DNA from: Corynebacterium ammoniagenes DSM 20306
GTDB lineage: Bacteria > Actinomycetota > Actinomycetes > Mycobacteriales > Mycobacteriaceae
Direction of reading: 5' to 3'
DNA: 64,000 nt
NCBI RefSeq assembly: GCF_001941425.1
Contig: NZ_CP009244.1
Span: 1,922,001-1,986,000 of the forward strand
Shown: positions 35,787 to 45,455 of the stretch, piece by piece
How the letters are laid out: every line of letters starts with the position of its first letter
Numbering within the stretch: the stretch's first letter is position 1
Program-made: the position numbers and the translations under genes
The notes under the pieces: model-generated
The model's database searches: none
Told to the model about the DNA's origin: nothing
The model's input: the letters and a program-made list of their open reading frames with translations, nothing else

Positions 35787-36281
35787 ATGAGCACTGCTGG
35801 ACGTCAGCCCAATCGAAATACCCAGGTACCACAACGCACGCGGGGCGCAACTTATTCCGAACGCGTTGATCACGGACGCACCCGCACCGGCGATCTGACC
35901 AGCAAAGCTGTCGCGGCTATTTTCGTGGCGATTATCGTCGTCGGCCTGTTCTTTGGTTTTAAGTATCTCGAAGGCCGGGACAACGTCAATGCTCAGATCA
36001 GCTATGTCTCCCATGAGGAAATTGATGAAGACACCTTGGGAGTCTGGGTTGATGTCATGCGCAACCGCCCCGATGAGGCTGCGTACTGCATTGTTCAGGC
36101 TTTTGATTACTCGAAGGCTGAGGTCGGTCGTCGCGAATTCGCATTAGCACCTGACGGACGTGAAAGCGTGCGGGCGTTCGTAGAGATTCCAACCACCGCT
36201 AACGCGGTTGCTGGCGATGCCTATGGCTGCTCCAGCACCATCCCTCCGTACCTGGATACTGAGCACACCATTTACGAGTAG
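35787..36281 (+). CDS. DUF4307 domain-containing membrane protein
   Basis: 164 residues. Polar N-terminus of about 40 residues, a membrane helix (AVAAIFVAIIVVGLFFGFKYL, about 41-61), then the extracytoplasmic DUF4307 domain (VNAQISYVSHEEIDEDTLGVWVDVMRNRPDEAAYCIVQAFDYS...), with two Cys that could pair. The M. tuberculosis relative Rv1081c lies likewise between greA and mca. Function unknown. Confidence 0.85.
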   Translation: MSTAGRQPNRNTQVPQRTRGATYSERVDHGRTRTGDLTSKAVAAIFVAIIVVGLFFGFKYLEGRDNVNAQISYVSHEEIDEDTLGVWVDVMRNRPDEAAYCIVQAFDYSKAEVGRREFALAPDGRESVRAFVEIPTTANAVAGDAYGCSSTIPPYLDTEHTIYE

Positions 36282-36348
36282 GTAAGGTCAGGATATGCCC
36301 GCGGTTGTGCTAGAATTCGTGCCCAGTAATATCCTTGAGTTGGCAGTT

Positions 36349-36375
36349 CGGCCCTAATTACTATTTTGGGGCCGG
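36349..36375 (+). terminator. possible terminator after the DUF4307 gene
   Basis: Short stem CGGCCC / GGGCCG with a loop of about 14 nt, followed by GGCTATTTCTAT. Weak, no uninterrupted T-run. Confidence 0.35.
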
Positions 36376-36481
36376 CTATTTCTATGCCAAGGTGATGCGG
36401 CAAGCTTTTCTCATGCATTCCACGTACCAAGGTCTATAAACTCTAGGTATAAAACAAGCTAATACAAGGAAGGTCGAAAGT

Positions 36482-37000
36482 ATGGCAGAACAGAAGCAAT
36501 ACATCACTCCAGAGACAAAGGCGAAGCTTGAGGCTGAGCTGCAGATGCTCATTGACCGCCGCCCTGAGGTTGCAGCGGAAATTAACGAACGCCGCGAAGA
36601 GGGCGACCTCAAGGAGAACGCCGGCTACGACGCCGCGCGTGAGATGCAGGACCAGGAAGAAGCCCGCATCAAGCAGATCTCTGAAGTTCTAGCGAATGCC
36701 ACCACCGAGCGTGAGGGCATCCAGGACGGCGTTGCTGCCATCGGTTCTGTAGTGCACGTGTACTACAACGGCGACGAAGAAGATAAGGAAACCTTCCTCA
36801 TCGGTACCCGCGCCGCAGCATCCGACAACAAGGACTTGGAGACCTACTCCGAGCAGTCTCCGCTTGGCGCAGCTATTTTGGGCGCGCAGGAAGGTGAGAC
36901 CCGCGAGTACACCGCACCTAACGGTAAGGCTCTGTCGGTCACCATCATCTCCGCGAATCCTTATGACTCCGCGAAGGCCGCGACTCCACGCAGCTCCTAA
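36482..37000 (+). CDS. greA: transcription elongation factor GreA
   Basis: 172 residues. N-terminal coiled coil (about 5-80, KAKLEAELQMLIDRRPEVAAEINERREEGDLKENAGYDAAREMQDQEEARI) with the tip acidic pair typical of Gre factors (EGDLKENAGYDAA), then an FKBP-like domain (VAAIGSVVHVYYNGDEEDKETFLIGTR, SPLGAAILGAQEGETREYTAPNGKALSVTI). Rescues backtracked RNA polymerase. GGAAGG lies upstream and an AT-rich region with TATAAA at about 36436 precedes it. Confidence 0.96.
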   Translation: MAEQKQYITPETKAKLEAELQMLIDRRPEVAAEINERREEGDLKENAGYDAAREMQDQEEARIKQISEVLANATTEREGIQDGVAAIGSVVHVYYNGDEEDKETFLIGTRAAASDNKDLETYSEQSPLGAAILGAQEGETREYTAPNGKALSVTIISANPYDSAKAATPRSS

Positions 37001-37046
37001 TTACTGCTTACTGCTAGCTTCATCCCTAACTTGTAGAAAGATTGCC

Positions 37047-37511
37047 ATGAAGAAGTTTTCCCGTATCTCTGCCCTGGGTGTTACCGCTGCCGTTGCTTTT
37101 GCAATTGCTGCCTGCACCCCTCCAGGTGAGGTTGACTCCGATGTGAAGATCGACAATGCCTCCACCTACGAAAACCAGACCTCTACCGCAGGTTCCAGCT
37201 CTGAGTCGACTTCCGCAAACCCATCGGCAGAGCCATCAGCTACCGACGAGGCAGCTGCAGGCCAGCAGGCCCAGTTCATCGATTGCATTGCGGCACCAGT
37301 CACCGAGCCAACCGAGATTAGCTTGGACTGCACCAATAACACCGATATCGTCACCGATATCGATTGGGAATCCTGGACCGCTGAAGAAGCAGAGGGCACC
37401 GGCGTTCGCGGCGAGGACGAAGTAACCGTTGTCTTGTCCCAGCCAACTCAGACCCAAACCGGCCTTGCTTTCACGCAGATTGAGGTTGACGGAGAAGTTG
37501 TAGCTCCTTAA
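37047..37511 (+). CDS. secreted lipoprotein, hypothetical
   Basis: 154 residues from the ATG giving MKKFSRISALG. Signal peptide with lipobox AIAAC (cleavage before Cys at about 23), then a Ser/Thr/Glu-rich linker (about 40-70) and a small domain with two Cys (FIDCIAAPVTEPTEISLDC). Exported and lipid-anchored; no recognised family. Lies 46 bp after greA and ends at a strong terminator. Confidence 0.8.
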   Translation: MKKFSRISALGVTAAVAFAIAACTPPGEVDSDVKIDNASTYENQTSTAGSSSESTSANPSAEPSATDEAAAGQQAQFIDCIAAPVTEPTEISLDCTNNTDIVTDIDWESWTAEEAEGTGVRGEDEVTVVLSQPTQTQTGLAFTQIEVDGEVVAP

Positions 37512-37534
37512 TCTCTTCCCCTTGCGCTTTACTA

Positions 37535-37588
37535 GCGCCTTTCCGCGTCATCTCCTAGCAGATGATGGACAATGGAAAGGCGCTTTTT
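37535..37588 (+). terminator. intrinsic terminator of the greA-lipoprotein unit
   Basis: Stem GCGCCTTTCC / GGAAAGGCGC with inner TCATCT / AGATGA, then TTTTT. Confidence 0.9.
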
Positions 37589-38345
37589 GCTTGTGTGGGC
37601 GATGAAGTCAATACGGCAAGCGAGCCTAAACCGGCGTCGAAGCATGCGCTTCTACCCTTTGGTCTGCCGTCCAAAGGGCGTGCCGGACGTAGTTCTTGCG
37701 CCCACCCCCTAAGCGCACCCTGAAATTGTGCCTGAGTCTCCTCTCCTCGAAACACCTTCCCTGGGAAGGTTTGAGAAGGAGGGATCGTGGCGTTCAGAGT
37801 AATTTCGCTTCCGCCTGACACAAGGAACTGCCGGTACCCTTGTGTCTGCGCGAAATTTCGAACCGTCGCTCGCTCAACCGCATTGACTTATGCCAGGCAA
37901 CGTATGCTTCCTGGGTGAAGCTCCCCCAAGCATCCACGGCAGGTCTGTCCACGCTTTCGGCAAGTACTTAACTGCCAAAAGTATGGAACGCGCATTTGTC
38001 GCCCACTTTCAAGAATGCACTAAAAGTGTTGATTTGTCTGCCAATGTATCGATATATCCGCTGCGCAGATAACAGTTCTTTATAAAGGAAAAATTTGGCG
38101 ACAATACGAATTCGCACCCGGGCATTTTACCAGCGGATATAAGAACAATCTATTTAAGACATTCGTCGAATAGAAGTATCGAATCCACCTATTGTTTCAC
38201 CCCGAATACACCCCCGACACGTAGGGATTGCGCGGCGCTGTGGGATCACTTGCGGTAAAAACTTCAAAGCCCGCAGGCAACTTTACTAAGTCCCGCGGGC
38301 AGTGCGCTGAGCGCTGCAATTTAGCAGCGCTGGCTATGAAGAGGT
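37589..38345. other. gene-free interval of about 760 bp with several perfect hairpins
   Basis: No ORF here has convincing codon use or family motifs; the two frames of 60-88 codons look spurious. The interval holds CCCTTTGG/CCAAAGGG (37656-37678), ACCTTCCC/GGGAAGGT (near 37751), GACACAAGG/CCTTGTGTC (near 37817-37846) and ATATCCGCT/AGCGGATAT (38054-38062 and 38132-38140). The right half (38070-38200) is AT-rich. It could hold a small RNA, a decayed gene or nothing functional. Confidence 0.4.
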
Positions 38346-38351
38346 TAAGTT

Positions 38352-39161
38352 CTAGCGTTGCTGGAAGTAGCTGAGCAAGCGCAGAATCTCGGTGTAGAGC
38401 CAGACCAGCGTGACAGCGAGGCCGAGGGCAACACCCCATGCGTAGTTAGAAGGTACGCCCTGGCGAATCATCTTGTCTGCTGCGTCAAAGTCAGTCATAA
38501 ATGACAGAGCAGCAAGTCCGATGCACACGATGGAGAAGATAATAGCGATCATGCCGCCATCACGCAGTGGGCTGTTGCCGGTGAAGATGGCCAGCAGGAA
38601 GTTACCCAGAGCCAAGAAAGCAACGCCGAAGATGGCGCCGGTGACAATCTTGTTAAAGCGTGGGGTTACCTTGACTGCCCCGGTCTTGTACACAACGAGC
38701 ATGCCCAAAAATACGCCGATGGTGCCCAAGATGGCTTGACCAATGAGTGCGCCAGCATTTGCGTCGCCTACGAGGAAGCCTGATAGGAGCAGGGAGAAAC
38801 CGCCAACGAATAGGCCTTCCAGCGCCGCGTAGATAAGCGTGACGGGCGCGGAGCCCCACTTCTTAGCGAAGGTAGCGACCAAGACAGTAATAAAGCCACC
38901 GATGCCGCCCACGACGGTCAGGATAATAGCGATGGTGGGATCAATATAGGCCGCGATACCGAAGTTCACGACAGCAAAGGCAATAATGACAGCCAGGGTG
39001 ATGCCGGTTTTAGTAACGACATCGTCGACAGTCATTGGCCGGGTAGCTTTGGCTGCCCCGCCTGAATATTCAGCGTTATAAGGCTGTCCATAGCCATAAT
39101 CCGTCTGTTGACGCGAACTGTTGTTAGACAGCGAGTTCATTACCGGGTTGCTAGAGCGCAA
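38352..39161 (-). CDS. Bax inhibitor-1/YccA family membrane protein
   Basis: 269 residues from a TTG, chosen because the family's conserved start is MRSSNPV and this frame gives it exactly; an ATG lies seven codons later. GAAAGGA is 12-15 nt upstream. A polar N-terminus of about 50 residues is followed by seven membrane segments (for example ITLAVIIAFAVVNFGIAAYI, GALIGQAILGTIGVFLGMLVVY) and the DF-DAADKMIRQGVPSNYAWGVALGLAVTLVWLYTEILRLLSYF end typical of the family. Thought to be a channel-like protein; role unknown in corynebacteria. Confidence 0.9.
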   Translation of the reverse strand: MRSSNPVMNSLSNNSSRQQTDYGYGQPYNAEYSGGAAKATRPMTVDDVVTKTGITLAVIIAFAVVNFGIAAYIDPTIAIILTVVGGIGGFITVLVATFAKKWGSAPVTLIYAALEGLFVGGFSLLLSGFLVGDANAGALIGQAILGTIGVFLGMLVVYKTGAVKVTPRFNKIVTGAIFGVAFLALGNFLLAIFTGNSPLRDGGMIAIIFSIVCIGLAALSFMTDFDAADKMIRQGVPSNYAWGVALGLAVTLVWLYTEILRLLSYFQQR

Positions 39162-39310
39162 GGGAATCCCGATCCTTTCTAGGAATTAACTTCTTCTTTA
39201 TTCATTAGGTTCAACGAATAGTTCATCGAGGAAGTTCCCATCGCACGAATTTTTCTCATAAATCTGCGAAGTGGGTTTCTGCACTAGAAAGCGGTGGTGC
39301 AGGGGTCGGG

Positions 39311-39324
39311 GCATCGACAAGCGA
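39311..39324 (+). repeat. 14-bp intergenic repeat, copy 3
   Basis: GCATCGACAAGCGA followed by TGGTGC and, 8 nt later, GCACC, giving a small hairpin, upstream of the Bax-inhibitor-like gene. Confidence 0.45.
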
Positions 39325-39348
39325 TGGTGCTAAAACCGCACCTATAGA

Positions 39349-39393
39349 AAATGACGCCGATGTGGATTTTTTGTCATTTCACCGGCGTCATTT
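39349..39393. terminator. terminator downstream of the tRNA/ppx transcription unit
   Basis: Perfect 11-bp arms AAATGACGCCG and CGGCGTCATTT, loop of 23 nt, with T-tracts on both strands. It lies downstream (minus strand) of the tRNA gene. Confidence 0.75.
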
Positions 39394-39425
39394 AATTTGA
39401 AATCCAACATTTCTGCTGGCCGTTG

Positions 39426-39498
39426 TGCCCCCAGTCGGACTCGAACCGACACTGAATTGATTTTAAGTCAACTGCCTCTGCCATTGGGCTATGGGGGC
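39426..39498 (-). tRNA. tRNA with UAA anticodon (Leu codon UUA) but class-I architecture
   Basis: Minus-strand cloverleaf of 73 nt: acceptor GCCCCCA/TGGGGGC, D arm GCCC...GGC with GG in the loop, anticodon stem GTTGA/TCAAT with loop CTTAAAA (anticodon TAA), variable loop TCAGT of only 5 nt, T arm GTCGG-TTCGAGT-CCGAC, discriminator A. CCA is not encoded. Genuine bacterial tRNA-Leu genes have a long variable arm of 10 or more nt; this one does not, and its core resembles tRNA-Lys. It lies 96 bp after ppx on the same strand. Confidence 0.85.
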
Positions 39499-39594
39499 TT
39501 GTGCAATCAAGCGCGCAGAGCACGCGCTAAAAGCACTGTCTTAGTCTATAAAATGGTCTTCCAAAAAGAAAACTTAGGGTAGCTTAGTGACATT

Positions 39595-40557
39595 TTAGGA
39601 GTATAGATCTGCGACGATTCCCGCGGTCATGCCATCTAAAATGTCTTTTTCGCTGATGTAGAACGAACGCGCGGAACTGTTGCGTTCAATCATCTGCATG
39701 ATGCCTTCAACCACGACCGAACCGCCGCCGATAACGTCAGCGCGACCGGGGTGAATCACCGGGTTGAGGGCGCGCGCTTCCGAGGATTCGGCGATGAGCT
39801 GCTTAGTCAGGACACGCAGGGCATCGAAACGCAGCTCGGAGCCGTGGATGAGCTCGGCGTCGTAGCGCTCTAGCCCCTGCGCCAGGGCTGACAGAGTGGT
39901 AAATGTACCGGCGCAGCCAACGAACGTGGTGGCTTCGTTGATGGGGACGATTTTCTCCACCTCTGCCGTGCGCTCTGCGACGTAATCTCCAGCGATTTCG
40001 ACCTCGGTTTCCGTTGGGGGATCCGATGGCATCATGCGCTCGGTCACGCGCACGCAGCCCATACGAGCTGAGTGGGAGCCGGTAATCTCGCCTTCGGCGG
40101 TGCCTACGATGAATTCGGTAGAGCCGCCACCGAGATCGATAACACAGTAGGGGCTGCGGTCTTTGGGCAGGTCTCGCACTGCACCCTGGAAGGAAAGCAA
40201 GGCCTCTTCTTCCCCGGAGATCACTTCGGCGCGCGCACCGGACTGGACTTCACCTAAAAGCTCCGCGGTCATGTCGAAAAACTCTTCCGCATTGCTCACG
40301 TCACGGGTCGCCGAGGTGGCGACCATGCGTACGCGTTCCACGCCCTCAAATTTCATCTGCTGCACATACTTGGCCAAGGCCACGCGAGTGCGCTCAAGGG
40401 CCTCTGGCTGGAATTCGCCATGGGCATCAACGCCCTGTCCCAGCCGCACGATTTCCATGGTGCGGTACACGTCTCGAACGACCCCGCCGGGGCGGACATC
40501 CGAGATGAGAAGGCGGATCGAATTGGTGCCACAATCAATGGCTGCTACACGAGTCAT
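39595..40557 (-). CDS. ppx: exopolyphosphatase / Ppx-GppA family phosphatase
   Basis: 320 residues. ASKHA fold: phosphate-1 motif VAAIDCGTNSIRLLISD (about 4-20), VIDLGGGSTEFIVG (about 141-154, phosphate-2), and the adenosine-like VGCAGTFTTLSALAQG. Short form without the C-terminal HD domain, like actinobacterial Ppx1/Ppx2. Hydrolyses polyphosphate or pppGpp. Follows DUF501 by 17 bp, an operon order conserved in mycobacteria. Confidence 0.93.
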   Translation of the reverse strand: MTRVAAIDCGTNSIRLLISDVRPGGVVRDVYRTMEIVRLGQGVDAHGEFQPEALERTRVALAKYVQQMKFEGVERVRMVATSATRDVSNAEEFFDMTAELLGEVQSGARAEVISGEEEALLSFQGAVRDLPKDRSPYCVIDLGGGSTEFIVGTAEGEITGSHSARMGCVRVTERMMPSDPPTETEVEIAGDYVAERTAEVEKIVPINEATTFVGCAGTFTTLSALAQGLERYDAELIHGSELRFDALRVLTKQLIAESSEARALNPVIHPGRADVIGGGSVVVEGIMQMIERNSSARSFYISEKDILDGMTAGIVADLYS

Positions 40558-40574
40558 GTTAAAGGCTCCCCACC

Positions 40575-41120
40575 CTAGGCATTTGAAAAGTCAAACTGGT
40601 CTAGGTCTATCCCTAGCTCCTCAGTCGTTGGCCAATCCTGCGGGATAGCTGACCCGCGAAGCTTACCATGATCCGCAGCTAGGGCGACTGCTTCCGTGCC
40701 GAAACGGAAGTGCTCAGGCCCTTCTGCCAGACCATAGGCGATGAGAACGTGCAGGCACTTCACACGGTCTGGCATACCGCCGCCGGAGAAGTCCGTGCCT
40801 AAATCTTCCATCGCATTGCGTTCTTTAAGAAAGTGCTCGTGCGCCTTGCGGTAATCCTCTTGTAGATCCTCGTCTTCCGACAGGCGTGCCTCCATCCACT
40901 TCATGATGTGGGCCACCTCCAGGCGCGATGCCTCCGCGGTCAAGCGCGGGTCGGTGAGGTAGTACAACGTTGGAAAAGGTGTTCCATCCGGTAGCCGCGG
41001 AGCAGTCTTGATTACTGCAGGCTGGCCATCTGGCGTGCGGTACGCGATATCGACTACGCCCCGGGGTTTGCGACCCAACTGTTCGGCAACAGTGGATAGA
41101 TCTGCATCAGATACTGTCAT
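40575..41120 (-). CDS. DUF501 domain-containing protein
   Basis: 181 residues from the ATG giving MTVSDADLSTVAEQLGR. Conserved DUF501 stretches: GRKPRGVVDIAYRTPDGQPAVIKTAPRLPDGTPFPTLYYLTDP (about 16-58), SRLEVAHIMKWMEARL, and GGGMPDRVKCLHVLIAYGLAEGPEHFRFGTEAV. Function unknown. In mycobacteria it is directly flanked by divIC and ppx; here an HNH gene separates it from divIC. Confidence 0.9.
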   Translation of the reverse strand: MTVSDADLSTVAEQLGRKPRGVVDIAYRTPDGQPAVIKTAPRLPDGTPFPTLYYLTDPRLTAEASRLEVAHIMKWMEARLSEDEDLQEDYRKAHEHFLKERNAMEDLGTDFSGGGMPDRVKCLHVLIAYGLAEGPEHFRFGTEAVALAADHGKLRGSAIPQDWPTTEELGIDLDQFDFSNA

Positions 41121-41308
41121 GCCGTCATTATTCCATGAGGTCGTACAAGGCACTAACTATGTAGCTGTAGCGGTGGGAATTTTGCTATCTGTAGGCCGCT
41201 TTAAATGTTCGAATAACAGTTCGATAACGAGTGTTGCGGCGTCTGGGAATTGGACTAATATTGGTGCCAGAACATTAGAACAAAGTGGCCCGGAAAGGAG
41301 GGCTGGCC

Positions 41309-42964
41309 ATGAATGATAACGATATTTCATCGAACATAAAGAACGCAGTAGAGCTTGTCATTGCGGGTATTGATGAATTGTGCGAGTCTGTGGAAAATAT
41401 TGATTCCATACCGTTTCACCGCGTTCATACCAATTTTGAACGTCTTGAAGAATCACTTCACCGGAAGACACTTTTAGATGCTGCATTCGCATTCATGGCC
41501 GAACGAGACGACGCTGGGCGCCTCGTTGGCTCCTCCCGTGCCGCTGACTACCTCACTAATTGTCTGGGGTTGACCCGCGCGGAAGCCGCAATGCGCCTTT
41601 CAGCGGGCAGAAGTCTTTACGGAAAGGTCGTCCCCGAGCCAGTTCCTGAGCCAGAGCCCTGTGAGCAAGAGCCAATCCCCGAACCTGACAGTGAACTCAG
41701 TGAAGAGGAGCAGGCCAAGCAACGGCAGCAAGCGGAAGAAGAAGCACGCCGTAAGAAGGAAGAGGCTGAGGAAGCTGCCCGACGCGAACACGAAGAAGCA
41801 CAGCGCGAAGCTGAACGACGGGCAGAGCGGGAGCGTAAAGCTCAAGAGGAACGTCGTCGCAAGATGGCTGAAGAAGCTGCCAGTGTGGAAATAGCCAAGA
41901 TCATTGAACAAGAGCTGCGTAACTTGAATAAGCATGCCGAGCCTGGGCCCCAGGAACTTCGAGCTCAAGCCATGGATGAAGCCAAGAAACGCTCTCCTGA
42001 AGACTTGCGTAAATGGCTGCGCAAGCGAGTTACCAAGGCTAATGCCGCTGGGAGGATGCCCAATGGCAAGAAGGATCCCTTTGCAGCTACCCGTAAGCGC
42101 AACTTCTGGATGAGTGAACCAGATGAGGATGGTTCAGTGCGAGTATCTATTCGTACGGACTCCCTCGGCGCCGCACTATTGGCGAAGGTGCTCCTTCCAG
42201 CACAGCGCCCCGGCAGCCCAGTGCTACCTCCCGAGGATGACAACCGTACCTTTGGGCAGCGTCGCCATGACCAATTGATGGAAGTATGCTCCCAATACGT
42301 TGAGGGCAAGGATCCGAAGTCTGGTTTGGGTTCTATCTTGCTGTCGACAACCTTGGATGACCTCAACGACCTTTCCCCTGACTCGACTTTTATCACCGAT
42401 ACCGGCCATGAACTGAGTATCTGGGATGTAGTTCGACTCTCAGAGGGAACAAACGACTACCTCGCAGTACTCGACCCCGAGGATTTCCAACCGCTAGCTC
42501 TCGGAAGAACCAAGAGAACTGCATCATTTGCACAAAAGCTGGCATTATTTGCTGCGGAGCTGTGTTGTACTGCACCGGGTTGCAATAGACCGATGGCAGA
42601 AACCGATGATCATCACTTGGTGGCTTGGCAGCACGGCGGTGCAACGGATACCCGAAACCTAACACTGCTGTGCCGCAGGCATCACGTGGATAATAATGAC
42701 CACCATGATTTCCGAAACGGAATGGGGCACTCGGAACGAGATCCCTATTCGGGGCGAGTCGGAAAGAAAATGCCCGGTAAAGAGGGGGTCATTTTCAACG
42801 AGTCGACGATGGCGGAGGAATCAGCGGCAGCACACTACAGGCGAAAAGCTGAGCGGCGATCCGCGCGCGCAAAAGATGCAGGTCCGCCCATACCAGACAA
42901 CGAGATGGGTGGCGCATTATTTAATATCTCCGATGAGACAGGTCCGGTACCGCGGGCTTCCTAG
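41309..42964 (+). CDS. HNH endonuclease domain protein (DUF222/13E12-like) with charged coiled-coil insert
   Basis: 551 residues from an ATG preceded by GGAAAGGAGG. N-terminal helical DUF222-like region (about 1-105: RTLLDAAFAFMAERDDAGRLVG, CLGLTRAEAAMRLSAGR). Then a Pro/Glu stretch (VPEPVPEPEPCEQEPIPEPD) and about 90 residues of Glu/Arg/Lys/Ala coiled coil. The conserved middle (RVSIRTDSLGAALLAKVLLPAQRPGSP...) resumes before the C-terminal HNH nuclease (about 418-470: CCTAPGCNRPMAETDDHHLVAWQHGG, NLTLLCRRHHVDNNDHHD). Zn-Cys pair and HH...N...H are intact. It is on the opposite strand to DUF501 and divIC on either side; probable insertion. Confidence 0.88.
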   Translation: MNDNDISSNIKNAVELVIAGIDELCESVENIDSIPFHRVHTNFERLEESLHRKTLLDAAFAFMAERDDAGRLVGSSRAADYLTNCLGLTRAEAAMRLSAGRSLYGKVVPEPVPEPEPCEQEPIPEPDSELSEEEQAKQRQQAEEEARRKKEEAEEAARREHEEAQREAERRAERERKAQEERRRKMAEEAASVEIAKIIEQELRNLNKHAEPGPQELRAQAMDEAKKRSPEDLRKWLRKRVTKANAAGRMPNGKKDPFAATRKRNFWMSEPDEDGSVRVSIRTDSLGAALLAKVLLPAQRPGSPVLPPEDDNRTFGQRRHDQLMEVCSQYVEGKDPKSGLGSILLSTTLDDLNDLSPDSTFITDTGHELSIWDVVRLSEGTNDYLAVLDPEDFQPLALGRTKRTASFAQKLALFAAELCCTAPGCNRPMAETDDHHLVAWQHGGATDTRNLTLLCRRHHVDNNDHHDFRNGMGHSERDPYSGRVGKKMPGKEGVIFNESTMAEESAAAHYRRKAERRSARAKDAGPPIPDNEMGGALFNISDETGPVPRAS

Positions 42965-43014
42965 CTAATGATGAGCTATTGAAGGATTTTTCGAGTTTCC
43001 CGAGCTGTAGCTAC

Positions 43015-43046
43015 GGGGAAGGTGTGTATTCGCCTTCCCCATTTTG
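43015..43046. terminator. terminator between the HNH gene and divIC
   Basis: Stem GGGGAAGG / CCTTCCCC with a 10-nt loop, followed by ATTTTG. It sits between convergent stops. Confidence 0.75.
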
Positions 43047-43073
43047 CTGTTGAATGTGGGAAGCAGGCGTGCA

Positions 43074-43784
43074 CTACTGCCCGGAAGGGACTTCACCTGG
43101 CGGCATTTCGCCGACTGGGTCTGGTGCGTCCTCATTGTCTTCGACAACGTTGCCGACCGGTTCATCGCCCTGAGGCGCGCCGTCTTCGGCTGGGCTGCCG
43201 TCTGTTGGGCTTTCGCCTTCTGGGGCATCGCCGGCTGGAGCGTCGTTAGTGTTTTCGGGGTCATCGACGCCGAGGACGGGAGATTCTGGGTCGGGCTTTG
43301 TGGCAATGGAATCCCAGAGGACTTCGTACCAATCGCGGCTTTCTTCCTCAGCGTGCTCGTCGGTGGTGACGCTGTCTCCGGACGTGATTTCGGGGTCTAG
43401 AATACGAAACGCTACTTCGCCCTCTCCGACGACGCCGAGACGCCGGCGGGCTTCCTGCTCGATGTAGGCATCGCTTTCATATTTTTCAATCTCGGAAAGC
43501 AGGTGCTCTTTTTCATCTTGCTTAGCGATAATGGATTCGTTGAGGCGAACAATTTCGGTGCGGCCCTGGTAATAGTTGCGCAAGGGTACGGCAATGACAG
43601 CCAAGATGAGCAGGGCGACTAGGACCAAAACACCGAAACCAACCAGGTCGAGGCGGTTGTGGGAACGGCCGGAACCAGCGACGGCGGGTTTGGTTTTGCG
43701 GGTGGCTTTACGGTCGGCAGCGCGGGAAGCCACGGGAACGGTCGTCCGGGACTTCTTGGGTTTGTGCTGTTTCTCGCTAGCCAT
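43074..43784 (-). CDS. divIC: FtsB/DivIC-family septum formation initiator
   Basis: 236 residues. Basic N-terminus (about 45 residues), one membrane helix (LDLVGFGVLVLVALLILAVIAVPL, about 45-68), an extracytoplasmic coiled coil (about 75-110: RLNESIIAKQDEKEHLLSEIEKYESDAYIEQEARRRLGVV, the conserved DivIC end) and a disordered acidic C-terminal tail of about 100 residues with Pro/Asp/Glu repeats. Helps recruit the divisome. Downstream of eno as in relatives. Confidence 0.92.
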   Translation of the reverse strand: MASEKQHKPKKSRTTVPVASRAADRKATRKTKPAVAGSGRSHNRLDLVGFGVLVLVALLILAVIAVPLRNYYQGRTEIVRLNESIIAKQDEKEHLLSEIEKYESDAYIEQEARRRLGVVGEGEVAFRILDPEITSGDSVTTDEHAEEESRDWYEVLWDSIATKPDPESPVLGVDDPENTNDAPAGDAPEGESPTDGSPAEDGAPQGDEPVGNVVEDNEDAPDPVGEMPPGEVPSGQ

Positions 43785-43937
43785 AGGATCCTTATCCTAG
43801 CGTCGCGCAGTCGCGAACTCACGTGGCACGCGTGACTGAAGTGAAATACTCATGAAATTGCCAGGCGAAAGCGCTAGGTTCACCCCGCGGGACTGGGGCT
43901 TTGGGCTCTCCGGGGCTAGGGCTTTGCAAAAGACAAA

Positions 43938-43985
43938 CCCCAGGGTGCGCAAGCGCGAAGCTCACAGCCCCTGGGGGATGACAGT
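43938..43985 (-). terminator. intrinsic terminator of eno
   Basis: Minus-strand stem CCCCAGG / CCTGGGG (43938-43944 and 43970-43976) followed by TTTGTCTTTT. Confidence 0.6.
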
Positions 43986-43996
43986 GCTAGAAGCGT

Positions 43997-45304
<1,308 letters not shown>

Positions 45305-45455
45305 TTATTATGCGGTGCTCAACGTCACGCACGCTACAGCCTACCGGGTTAGGTGGCAGACCTCCTCGCAATTCTTCCAGAAGCGTGCATAAAACAGCAG
45401 ATTCGGGGAGACTTCGGGGCTAATTCACATTGCCTAACTATAAATGCGCTGGCTA

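Noticed and set aside
37700-37760. 6C-type actinobacterial RNA
   Set aside because: A C-rich stretch is present, but the paired hairpins with C6 loops are not.
37555-37821. 88-codon minus-strand ORF in the gene-free interval
   Set aside because: No ribosome-binding site, odd composition, and it spans the terminator hairpin and other palindromes.
37890-38072. 60-codon plus-strand ORF in the same interval
   Set aside because: Short, no family motifs, no convincing start signal.
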